Origin: Betaproteobacteria bacterium RIFCSPLOWO2_02_FULL_63_19
Lineage (GTDB): Bacteria; Pseudomonadota; Gammaproteobacteria; Burkholderiales; SG8-39
Assembly: GCA_001770415.1 (NCBI GenBank)
Contig: MEQX01000028.1
Span: 62,001-126,000, forward strand
DNA length: 64,000 nucleotides
Reading direction: 5' to 3'
In this document: piece by piece, positions 55,447-64,000 of the stretch
Numbering within the stretch: the first letter of the stretch is position 1
Layout: every line of letters begins with the position of its first letter
The notes under the pieces: model-generated
Database searches by the model: none
Seen by the model: only the letters and a program-made list of their open reading frames with translations
What the model was told of the DNA's origin: nothing
Made by a program: the position numbers and the translations under genes

Positions 55447-56368
55447 AGCCGAGATTCTTGAGCGATCGGGCGTCGTCGGTCCATCCGCCTCGCACCTTAA
55501 CCCAGACTTCGAGATGAACCTTGCCGCCAAACAGCCGTTGCATGTCCATGCGGGCCTCGGTGGCGACGCGCTTGAGCTTTTCGCCGCGGGCACCGATGAC
55601 CATCGGCTTATGCCCCTCTTTGGCCACCACGATGGCGGCATGAATCCGGCGCAAGCGTGGACCTTCCTCGAACTTTTCGATTGTCACGCTGCTGGCGTAC
55701 GGAACTTCGTCTCCCATCAGACGGAACAGCTTTTCACGTATCGATTCCGCGGCCAGAAACCGCTCGTCTCGGTCGGTAAGCTCATCCGCGGCGAACATCG
55801 GGGCCTGCTCGGGCAGGTACGTTCTAATGCTGCGCAGAAGTTCTTTCAGACCCCGGCGGCGCTCTGCGCTTATCGGAACAATCTCTGCAAAGTCTGCCAT
55901 GCCGCCTGCTCGGTGCAGAAACGGCAGCAGCCGCTCGCGGCTGCTGCGGTCGACCTTGTTGACCGCCAAGAGCAGCGGAATTCCGGCTGGAACCAGCCCA
56001 AGGAGACGCCGGTCCGACTCAAGCAAACGCCCTGCCTCAATCAACAGCAGCACGCAGTCGACTTCGCCGATCGTTCGCCCGACGCCTCGGTTCAGCAACT
56101 GGTTAAGTGCGTTTCTGTGCTCGATTTGGTAGCCCGGCGTATCGACGAAGACGAACTGTGCATCGGAATCCGTCAACACGCCACGAATGCGGTGGCGGGT
56201 GGTCTGAGGCTTTCTGGACGTAATGCTGATGTGCGCCCCGACAAGCGCGTTAAGCAGGGTCGATTTACCGACATTCGGCCTGCCGATAATCGCGATGGAG
56301 CCACATCGAAAGGCTTCCTCTTGGGTCCCGCCCGCGCGCTGCACCAGGTGCTCGCGCCTACCGTTCAC
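55439..56368 (-). CDS. era: GTPase Era
   Basis: Era is a GTPase that binds 16S rRNA and the 30S subunit during assembly. The G domain has IIGRPNVGKSTLLN, DTPGYQ and NKVD, and the C-terminal KH domain has VIGARGEKLKRVATEAR. I start at GTG 56368, which overlaps the rnc stop (GTGA) and gives 309 residues; an extended frame to 56470 is rnc shadow. The rnc-era-recO order is typical. Confidence 0.95.
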   Translation of the reverse strand: MNGRREHLVQRAGGTQEEAFRCGSIAIIGRPNVGKSTLLNALVGAHISITSRKPQTTRHRIRGVLTDSDAQFVFVDTPGYQIEHRNALNQLLNRGVGRTIGEVDCVLLLIEAGRLLESDRRLLGLVPAGIPLLLAVNKVDRSSRERLLPFLHRAGGMADFAEIVPISAERRRGLKELLRSIRTYLPEQAPMFAADELTDRDERFLAAESIREKLFRLMGDEVPYASSVTIEKFEEGPRLRRIHAAIVVAKEGHKPMVIGARGEKLKRVATEARMDMQRLFGGKVHLEVWVKVRGGWTDDARSLKNLGYE

Positions 56369-57033
56369 TTTCTGACCTGCTCGCAGGCACGCTGCGCCGC
56401 CTGCTGTTCGGCCACACGTCTGCTGCTTCCGCTGCCAGTGGTCCGGACCGACAGTTCGGGAATCAGACATTCGACCACGAACCTCTGGTCATGCGCCGCG
56501 CCGCTAGTGGAGACGACGGCGTATTTGGGTAATGCGATGTGGCGCGCCTGGAGCAACTCCTGCAGCATCGTCTTGGGATCCTTGCCGCTCGCCTTGGCGT
56601 CAACATCGTGCAACGCGTTTGCATAAAGTCGGACGATGATCTGTCGCGCGGCCTCGAAACCGCCGTCCAGGTAGATCGCCCCGAAGAGAGCCTCCAGTGC
56701 GTCGGCGAGGATTGACGGCCGCGTATGGCCACCGCTCTTGAGTTCGCCCTCGCCCAGCCGAAGCTGCTCGCCGAGACAAAGCGATTGAGCGATACGATGC
56801 AGCGTCTCCTGCCGCACCAGACTTGCCCTCAATCGCGACAGTTCACCTTCCCTGGCATCGGCGAACCGGTCATAGAGTTCGGTCGCGATCACGCAGTTGA
56901 GGATGCTGTCACCGAGAAACTCGAGGCGCTCGTTGTGGGCCGCGCCATAACTGCGGTGCGTAAGCGCCTGCGCAAGCAACCCTGACTGCGCAAAACGGTA
57001 GCCGATGACCTGCTGCAGCCGTCCCCGGTCCAT
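56365..57033 (-). CDS. rnc: Ribonuclease III
   Basis: RNase III cuts double-stranded RNA in rRNA maturation and mRNA decay. The catalytic signature NERLEFLGDSIL lies near residue 35, ADALEALFGAIYLDGG near 110, and a double-stranded-RNA-binding domain fills about residues 150-222. The 222 residues are normal for the class. It follows the DUF4845 gene and overlaps era. Confidence 0.97.
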   Translation of the reverse strand: MDRGRLQQVIGYRFAQSGLLAQALTHRSYGAAHNERLEFLGDSILNCVIATELYDRFADAREGELSRLRASLVRQETLHRIAQSLCLGEQLRLGEGELKSGGHTRPSILADALEALFGAIYLDGGFEAARQIIVRLYANALHDVDAKASGKDPKTMLQELLQARHIALPKYAVVSTSGAAHDQRFVVECLIPELSVRTTGSGSSRRVAEQQAAQRACEQVRK

Positions 57034-57056
57034 GCCCTACCGTGCAGGCGCGAACT

Positions 57057-57431
57057 TCACTGGTTGCTGGCTCCTGCAAATTCGATCACCAGGCTGACGT
57101 TGCGGAACAGCGGCAGTTTCTTTGTATAGGCAAACGAAATTACCACCTCGCCGCTCTCCTTGCTGATTTCCAGGTCCCGCGCGCCTATGACGTCGATACT
57201 GTCTATCGCTGCCTGCGCATCGAAGCCTTTGCGCACGTCCGCGACGCTCCCGGTGCGATGTTCGGAAGCGACGCGAGTCACCGTTTTCTTCAACGTGGCG
57301 TACTCCATATAGGCGGGACCGATCTTCATGCCACCGATCGCGACAAAAATCAGGACTACGGCCACCGCCAAGAAGGTAACCATGCTCAGTCCGCGCTGCC
57401 TGTAGCAAATCGGACGCTGGCTGCAGTTCAT
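57057..57431 (-). CDS. DUF4845 domain-containing membrane protein
   Basis: A 124-residue protein with one N-terminal membrane helix (about residues 14-36) after a basic, Cys-containing start (MNCSQRPICYRQRGLSM). The following KIGPAYMEYATLKKTV and DARDLEISKESG-like region (VIGARDLEI) match DUF4845, found between lepB and rnc in betaproteobacteria. GGAGGT lies seven bases before the ATG. Function unknown; a pilin-like N-terminus is suggested by its form. Confidence 0.88.
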   Translation of the reverse strand: MNCSQRPICYRQRGLSMVTFLAVAVVLIFVAIGGMKIGPAYMEYATLKKTVTRVASEHRTGSVADVRKGFDAQAAIDSIDVIGARDLEISKESGEVVISFAYTKKLPLFRNVSLVIEFAGASNQ

Positions 57432-57526
57432 AGCAACACCTCCCAGATTGGATGGCAATACGCTCGGATTTACTTTGTTACGCGCCCATGAAACCGGGGC
57501 CGCGCTGTATGACGCACTAGCGGAAT

Positions 57527-58315
57527 TCATTTGAAGCTGCCGAAACGGCTCGGCTCGCTGAAATTGAACCAGATAAAAAACGCCTTGCCCACAATGTTCT
57601 CTTCCGGCACGAACCCCCAAAACCTGCTGTCCGCCGAGTTGTCGCGGTTGTCGCCCATCATATAGTAGTGACCGGGCGGTACCGTACACTGGACGCCGCT
57701 ACTATTGTAATTGCAATTTTCGCGAAACGGGAACGGCTTGATGAACGGAATCGCGGCCGGCGCACCGTCCTCAATAAGAATCGAGTGCGCGACATCACCG
57801 GTCTTTTCCAGGAACTGCTTGGAATAATTCATCCGCTCTGGATGCAGGTAATCCGGCATTGGCTGGCGCGGCGCCACGACGCCATTTATGAGCAATCGCT
57901 TGCCTATCCAGGCGATTCTGTCCCCGGGTATGCCGACCACGCGCTTGATGTAATCAAGAGAGGGGTCCTCCGGATAACGGAACACCATCACGTCACCGCG
58001 TCTCGGCTCATTGATACCCAGAATCTTCCTGTTGATGATCGGGATACGGATTCCATAGGTATATTTGTTCACCAGTATAAAGTCGCCGACGAGCAGCGTC
58101 GGAATCATCGAGCCCGAGGGGATCTTGAACGGCTCGACGAGAAAAGATCTCAGAAAGAATACGATCAGAATCACCGGGAAAAAGCTCTTCCCGTATTCGA
58201 CCCACCACGGTTCCTTCTCTCCGTCGGCGCGCCGGCGGGCGAGCCAGAAACGATCGGCGAGCGCAACGGCGCCGGTCACGAGCAGCAGCGCAAACAGCAA
58301 TAAAGCGAAGTTCAT
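57527..58315 (-). CDS. lepB: Signal peptidase I
   Basis: LepB removes signal peptides at the inner membrane. Two N-terminal membrane segments (about 2-22 and 43-62) precede the catalytic Ser in IPSGSMIPTLLVGD and the general-base Lys in DYIKRVVGIPGD. GDNRDNSADSRFWGFV is the last conserved box. I start at ATG 58315, two bases after the lepA stop; the longer open frame to 58456 is lepA shadow. The length is 262 residues. Confidence 0.96.
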   Translation of the reverse strand: MNFALLLFALLLVTGAVALADRFWLARRRADGEKEPWWVEYGKSFFPVILIVFFLRSFLVEPFKIPSGSMIPTLLVGDFILVNKYTYGIRIPIINRKILGINEPRRGDVMVFRYPEDPSLDYIKRVVGIPGDRIAWIGKRLLINGVVAPRQPMPDYLHPERMNYSKQFLEKTGDVAHSILIEDGAPAAIPFIKPFPFRENCNYNSSGVQCTVPPGHYYMMGDNRDNSADSRFWGFVPEENIVGKAFFIWFNFSEPSRFGSFK

Positions 58316-58317
58316 CA

Positions 58318-60141
<1,824 letters not shown>

Positions 60142-60186
60142 TGCACCCTCGACGATTCCCCAAAGTTGAGCGAGTAATCTGGCCTA

Positions 60187-60216
60187 TGAAAAAAGGGTGC
60201 TCCGGCGCACCCTTTG
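60187..60216 (-). terminator. Intrinsic terminator between glutaredoxin gene and lepA
   Basis: On the minus strand a nine-bp stem (AAAGGGTGC/GCACCCTTT) with a six-base loop is followed by further T residues. It should end the rpoE-rseA-rseB-degP-glutaredoxin transcript 20 bp after the glutaredoxin stop. Confidence 0.85.
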
Positions 60217-60235
60217 TCGTCAAACGTGCTGAATC

Positions 60236-60499
60236 TTAACCGAAATCACGCAAATACGCACGGACGAGCGAAGAATCGAGCCGCCCGCGTGCGAGTTCGC
60301 GCTCGCCATGCATCAGCACCGGGACGAACTCGCCAAAGCGGCTCTCGAGTACGGGATCTGCATCCACGTCGACCGCCTCGAAGTCGAAGCCGGCCTCGCC
60401 CCTCAATGCTTCGAGGGCCTCAAGCATGTCATCGCAAAGATGGCAGTAGGCGCGGCTGTAGACGGTGAATCGCGGTCGCGCCCGGGACGATTCAGCCAT
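60236..60499 (-). CDS. Glutaredoxin family protein
   Basis: An 87-residue thioredoxin-fold protein with the redox motif CHLC (FTVYSRAYCHLCDDM, about residues 11-25) and a cis-Pro in FVPVLMHG. It overlaps the degP stop by 8 bp and so belongs to the envelope-stress operon. This DUF836-like glutaredoxin often lies between degP and lepA in betaproteobacteria. The target is unknown. Confidence 0.88.
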   Translation of the reverse strand: MAESSRARPRFTVYSRAYCHLCDDMLEALEALRGEAGFDFEAVDVDADPVLESRFGEFVPVLMHGERELARGRLDSSLVRAYLRDFG

Positions 60500-61919
60500 T
60501 CCCCGTTTCGCCCTTTACTGTGACGAATAGGTTGCCCTCGCCACGGCGCACATGCAGTGTTAGCGTGGCATTACGGTCCATCTGCGAGATTAGTCTGCTG
60601 AACTGCGCGGCTGTCCTGACCTCCGTGGTCTGCCCTTTGCTCGTAAGTGCGGTAATCACGTCCCCCGGCCTAACCGCTGCGCGCGCGTTCGAGCGTACGT
60701 CTTCCACCAGCACGCCGTGGTCGATTTTGATGTCGCGCTTTTGCTCTGCAGTGAGATTGCTCACGGTGAAACCCAAGCGATTGGCCGTTTTCTCGGTCGG
60801 ACGGTCGCCGCGGGGCCCGCTTGCCACGCGATCCTCGACCATCTCGCCCAAGGTGACGCCGATTTCGCGGCTCGCGCCTTTGCGCCAGATCTCCATGCTC
60901 GACCGATTGCCGGGCTTCGTGTTTCCGACCAAACGCGGAAGATCGGACGAACTGCGTACCGGCCTTCCATCAAATTTGAGAATGATGTCGCCGACCTCTA
61001 CGCCGGCCTTGTCCGCCGGCCCGCCTTTTTCGACTGCATTGACCAGCGCGCCCGAAGGTTTGGGCAGTCCAAACGATTCGGCCAATTCCTTCGAGACCTC
61101 CTGGATTACGACGCCAATTCGTCCTCGGCTGACGCGTCCGTGCTGCCGGAGCTGCTCCTGTACCTCCATCGCGACGTCGATCGGGATGGCGAATGACAGT
61201 CCCATGAATCCACCGGTGCGGCTGTAGATTTGCGAATTGATGCCCACGACCTCGCCTTGCATGTTGAACAGCGGCCCGCCGGAATTGCCCGGGTTGATCG
61301 CGGCGTCTGTCTGGATAAAGGGCACGAAGTTTTCTTGCGGCAGGCTGCGCCCCTTTGCGCTGACGATGCCCGAAGTAACGCTGCTCTCGAAACCGAACGG
61401 TGACCCTATCGCTGCCACCCACTCGCCTACCTTAAGTTTGTTGGGATCGCCCAGGCGCACCGAAGGCAGTCCGTCCGCCTCGATCTTGAGCAGTGCGATA
61501 TCGGTACGCTTGTCGGCACCTATCGCCCGTGCTTTGTATTCGCGCTTGTCGGTAAGCCTGACGGTGATTTCGGCCGCATTGTCGACTACATGTGCATTGG
61601 TAAGTATGTAGCCATCGCTGCTTATGATGAATCCCGAACCAAGCGAGCGGCTCTGAAATTCGCGTGGTCCGGTGCCCGGACCCGGCTGGCGCGGAATAAA
61701 GCGGCGGAAGAACTCGAACATCGGATCATCCTCGTCGATGTTCGGAAACTGCGGAAAGTTACGCCGCGCCGATTGCGCAGTGCTGATGTTGACCACGGCA
61801 GGCCCCTGTCTTTCCGCCAACTCCGTGAAATCCGGAAGATTTCGGCCTTGCGCTCCTGCGCTTCCCGGTGAACCGAGTGCAACCAGTGCGAATACAAGTG
61901 TCAGTATTGCTCTTGCCAT
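60492..61919 (-). CDS. degP: DegP/MucD-type periplasmic serine protease
   Basis: A DegQ/HtrA serine protease of 475 residues that degrades misfolded periplasmic proteins. A signal peptide (about 1-24, ending AGA) is followed by the trypsin-like domain with His in TNAHVV, Asp in RTDIALLKI and Ser in GNSGGP. Two PDZ domains follow (about 265-350 and 375-475). I start at ATG 61919; the open frame upstream (to 61985) lacks a signal. It lies downstream of rseB in the sigma-E operon, as mucD does. Confidence 0.95.
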   Translation of the reverse strand: MARAILTLVFALVALGSPGSAGAQGRNLPDFTELAERQGPAVVNISTAQSARRNFPQFPNIDEDDPMFEFFRRFIPRQPGPGTGPREFQSRSLGSGFIISSDGYILTNAHVVDNAAEITVRLTDKREYKARAIGADKRTDIALLKIEADGLPSVRLGDPNKLKVGEWVAAIGSPFGFESSVTSGIVSAKGRSLPQENFVPFIQTDAAINPGNSGGPLFNMQGEVVGINSQIYSRTGGFMGLSFAIPIDVAMEVQEQLRQHGRVSRGRIGVVIQEVSKELAESFGLPKPSGALVNAVEKGGPADKAGVEVGDIILKFDGRPVRSSSDLPRLVGNTKPGNRSSMEIWRKGASREIGVTLGEMVEDRVASGPRGDRPTEKTANRLGFTVSNLTAEQKRDIKIDHGVLVEDVRSNARAAVRPGDVITALTSKGQTTEVRTAAQFSRLISQMDRNATLTLHVRRGEGNLFVTVKGETGNG

Positions 61920-62135
61920 GTCGGCATCCTCGTCGAAGATCGTTTCGTCATTGCGTAAGTTTGCGCCGACGGGCCCGGCGGTCATCGGACACGAAGGCAG
62001 ATATAGTACGGTTCCTGATCATTCAAAAGCCAAAACCATAAAGTACCGCTGAGGGATTTTCGTTCTCCGATGATCCCCGGCGTCGGGGACACAGACGATA
62101 CCGGAGACGGCGTCCTTGCGCCCCAACTTCCGGGC
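61920..62135. other. rseB-degP intergenic region
   Basis: This 216-bp region could hold a degP promoter. A GGAACC (near 62016) on the minus strand resembles the start of a sigma-E -35 box, but the spacing to a -10 box is not right, so I do not call it. No terminator is seen. Confidence 0.35.
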
Positions 62136-63110
62136 TCAGGGCCTTCGGTGCTCCACCGCGTTGGCGATCAGCTTGACGCTCCGCGGTGGTGCTTCGCCGA
62201 CCACGGTAACCCAGTGGCGGTCGACTTGCCGCGCAAATACGTTGATCGCCCCCTGCCTCGACAGCCCAGCGTGCCGCGTCGCATTGGTCGCGACACTGGG
62301 TTCAATGAACACCGACACCGCTGCGAAACCGTCGGAGAAAACTATGTGACCGACCCCGGCCGCTCCGTTAAGCGTACGGGTTACCTCGGTTACCTTCCGG
62401 AACCCCGGCAATGGCGACCTCACGGTCCACCCCGCCTGCGTGAGATCGGCATTGCTGGCTCCCGAGATCTCGACGCGCCAGCCCTTTGACATCGTTACGA
62501 AACCGGATTCCACCTGCTCACGAGCAATAGGGCCGCCGATCTTGATCTCGGTAAATGCGAACGTTTCCAGCACCTTATTCTTATCGTTCACCGTCTTTGT
62601 CTTCAACAGCATTCCCGTGGCCAGATCCGCGCAAAGCTTTTGGCCATAACGCAAATTATCCTTGGGTTCCAGCACAATCACCTGGCAATCATAGCCGGCA
62701 ACGCGCTCCACGCCACCCTTTCGCACGACGTAGCTATGCGCCAGGTCCTTGACCTGATCTGGAAGCACGAACGGAAACGGACGTCGACCGCCTCCCTTGT
62801 CGATCTTGACGGTCATGATAGAAGGCAGATAGCACACGACTTGATCCGTGCTGCGGATGATCTCTCGCGGAACCCCGTCGAGTATCTCCAACTTCTCGAT
62901 GGGCCCTGGCGCGTCGGCCAATCGTGTCACCCGCGAAGTCTCCATCTGATCGTCGTAGCGATAGACGAAGGTCCCCGTGTACGAAAGTTGTTGCATCGCC
63001 GAATAGATGCGCTGCAGCCACTGCTCCGCCGCCGGTTCGCTCTGAGCGAACGCCGCGCAGTACGGAACCAGCAACGACGCGATCAGCAGCGGCAGGCGAT
63101 ACAGTTTCAC
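62136..63110 (-). CDS. rseB: Sigma-E regulator RseB/MucB
   Basis: RseB is the periplasmic protein that binds RseA and protects it from DegS until mislocalised lipoproteins or LPS release it. The 324 residues have a signal peptide (about 1-22, ending AFA), then QWLQRIYSAMQQLSYTGTFVYRYDDQMETSRV, the usual start of the LolA-like domain. A second domain starts near residue 215. It overlaps the rseA stop by 4 bp. Confidence 0.93.
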   Translation of the reverse strand: MKLYRLPLLIASLLVPYCAAFAQSEPAAEQWLQRIYSAMQQLSYTGTFVYRYDDQMETSRVTRLADAPGPIEKLEILDGVPREIIRSTDQVVCYLPSIMTVKIDKGGGRRPFPFVLPDQVKDLAHSYVVRKGGVERVAGYDCQVIVLEPKDNLRYGQKLCADLATGMLLKTKTVNDKNKVLETFAFTEIKIGGPIAREQVESGFVTMSKGWRVEISGASNADLTQAGWTVRSPLPGFRKVTEVTRTLNGAAGVGHIVFSDGFAAVSVFIEPSVATNATRHAGLSRQGAINVFARQVDRHWVTVVGEAPPRSVKLIANAVEHRRP

Positions 63111-63610
63111 TTGCTCTGGACTCCGTGTTCGTCAGCCACCGTACGCAGGTACGACGCTACACCCTGAATGGCGCCCACCGGCGAATAGTTCTGGTGTGCA
63201 AAAAGATAATTCTCCACACCTACGGCAACCGGCGTGGTCACCGCCATAACAGAGGTCGCCGGCGGTGTCGATCCGGCGATCTGCTGGGGTTCTGGATCGA
63301 GTCCCGGGAGGGCCAGCCATGCGACCAGTGCGATCCCGGCAACGGCGGCTGCGGCGCGAAACGCCAGCCGCGCAACGCGTGTCCGAGGGACTCTGCGTTG
63401 AGGGGCAAGAATCGTGGGTTCCGCGGCAAGCTGGCGCGACACCTTCTCTGCCAGTGCCGGAGCAACATGACCGCGGATGGAGTCGCCGATCAGGTGGTAG
63501 GTGTCCCAAATGCGACGCAAATCGGCATCGGTCTTAAGGCCGCTGAGCGCGTGGCCCACTTCCGAGTCACTCGCTTCGCCGTCCATCAGTGCAGAAATCC
63601 GTTCTTTCAT
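63107..63610 (-). CDS. rseA: Anti-sigma-E factor RseA
   Basis: A 167-residue inner-membrane protein. The cytoplasmic N-terminus (MKERISALMDGEASDSEVGHAL) binds sigma E; a membrane segment lies near residues 86-104 and the rest is periplasmic. I start at ATG 63610, eight bases after AGGAGG; a GTG at 63619 is less likely. It lies two bases after rpoE and is expected to be cleaved by DegS and RseP during envelope stress. Confidence 0.92.
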   Translation of the reverse strand: MKERISALMDGEASDSEVGHALSGLKTDADLRRIWDTYHLIGDSIRGHVAPALAEKVSRQLAAEPTILAPQRRVPRTRVARLAFRAAAAVAGIALVAWLALPGLDPEPQQIAGSTPPATSVMAVTTPVAVGVENYLFAHQNYSPVGAIQGVASYLRTVADEHGVQSK

Positions 63611-63612
63611 CG

Positions 63613-64000
63613 CTACCACCTCCTGTCGCCCTGCGTTTCAAGCAGCGGCTTCAGCCGTTCAGCAATTTCCTCCCGCGCGCGGAAAATCCGCGAGCGGACC
63701 GTCCCAATCGGGCAGTTCATCGCCACGGCAATCTCCTCGTAGCTCAGTCCTTCAATCTCCCTCAACTGTATGGCCGAGCGCAACTCGTCGGGAAGCCGAT
63801 CCATAGCGTCGTTCACGGTGCGGGCGATCTGCTTGCTCATGAGCTGATTCTCAGGCGTATTGTTGTCCCTTAACCGGTCGCCAGCGTCGAATTCCTCTGC
63901 CTCTTCCGAATCAAATTCGCTCATGGTTGGGGCCCTTCGGCCCAGCGCCATCAGATAATTCTTTGCGGTATTGATGCCGATGCGGTACAGCCATGTATAA
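63613..64000 (-). CDS. rpoE: RNA polymerase sigma factor RpoE (5' end outside the window)
   Basis: The C-terminal part of an extracytoplasmic-function sigma factor. Reading from the edge, YTWLYRIGINTAKNYLMALGRR is the end of region 2 with the -10-contacting helix. LPDELRSAIQLREIEGLSYEEIAVAMNCPIGTVRSRIFRAREEI is region 4. An ATG at 63951 lies within the gene and is not its start. The gene heads the rpoE-rseA-rseB-degP operon. Confidence 0.95.
   Translation of the reverse strand, partial: YTWLYRIGINTAKNYLMALGRRAPTMSEFDSEEAEEFDAGDRLRDNNTPENQLMSKQIARTVNDAMDRLPDELRSAIQLREIEGLSYEEIAVAMNCPIGTVRSRIFRAREEIAERLKPLLETQGDRRW

Noticed and set aside
61920-62135. A sigma-E promoter before degP
   Set aside because: A GGAACC is present but no TCTGA-like -10 box lies at the right distance.

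Overview
The window looks like a chromosomal segment of a GC-rich betaproteobacterium. Two long minus-strand housekeeping blocks have the gene order usual in that class. One is rluB-scpB-scpA-trpS next to rimP-nusA-infB-rbfA. The other is rpoE-rseA-rseB-degP-glutaredoxin-lepA-lepB-DUF4845-rnc-era-recO-pdxJ-acpS-nagZ-UDG-uvrC-pgsA followed by tRNA-Gly and tRNA-Cys. I saw no insertion sequence, prophage or CRISPR array. The species cannot be fixed from the sequence alone.

Layout. 1-11.1 kb (minus strand): translation factors, 23S rRNA pseudouridylation, chromosome condensation, TrpS, a membrane metalloprotease, a YciO/TsaC-family protein and a PHP phosphoesterase. 11.1-12.6 kb: an alpha/beta hydrolase diverging from a gamma-type carbonic anhydrase. 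12.6-17.5 kb: a decayed short-chain dehydrogenase and a four-gene Gld-like ABC exporter module with a DUF4340 protein. 17.7-22.4 kb: a branched-chain-amino-acid-type ABC importer whose two permeases are fused in one protein. 22.5-25.2 kb: nitroreductase, FdxA ferredoxin, a DUF1178 protein, an amidohydrolase pseudogene and tRNA-Leu(UAA).

25.4-39.8 kb is an accessory uptake and metabolism island. It holds two TRAP-TAXI transport systems, each a TAXI binding protein plus a fused DctQM-type permease. It also holds a taurine/nitrate-type ABC importer with two permeases and an NMT1-type binding protein, and two adjacent thiamine-diphosphate enzymes of the acetolactate synthase superfamily. In two places a binding-protein gene converges on its likely transport partner, with a strong hairpin between them. 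The substrate is not known.

39.9-47.8 kb looks like a redox or anion-responsive regulatory cluster. It contains an FNR protein with all four cluster cysteines, two very small genes with good ribosome binding sites, a conserved hypothetical gene, a ferritin-like protein, and a tightly coupled operon of periplasmic phosphate-type binding protein, PAS-PAS histidine kinase and NarL-type response regulator. A pair of 16-bp imperfect palindromes (TACC-N8-GGTA type, 23-24 bp centre to centre) occurs twice, upstream of the first small gene and of the ferritin-like gene. It is the best candidate here for an undescribed regulon, probably governed by the linked response regulator.

47.8-49.4 kb is mostly non-coding apart from the two tRNAs and a strong sigma-70-like promoter. 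49.4-64 kb is the envelope-stress, translation and repair block. It starts (in transcription order) with rpoE, which is cut by the window edge, and ends with pgsA.
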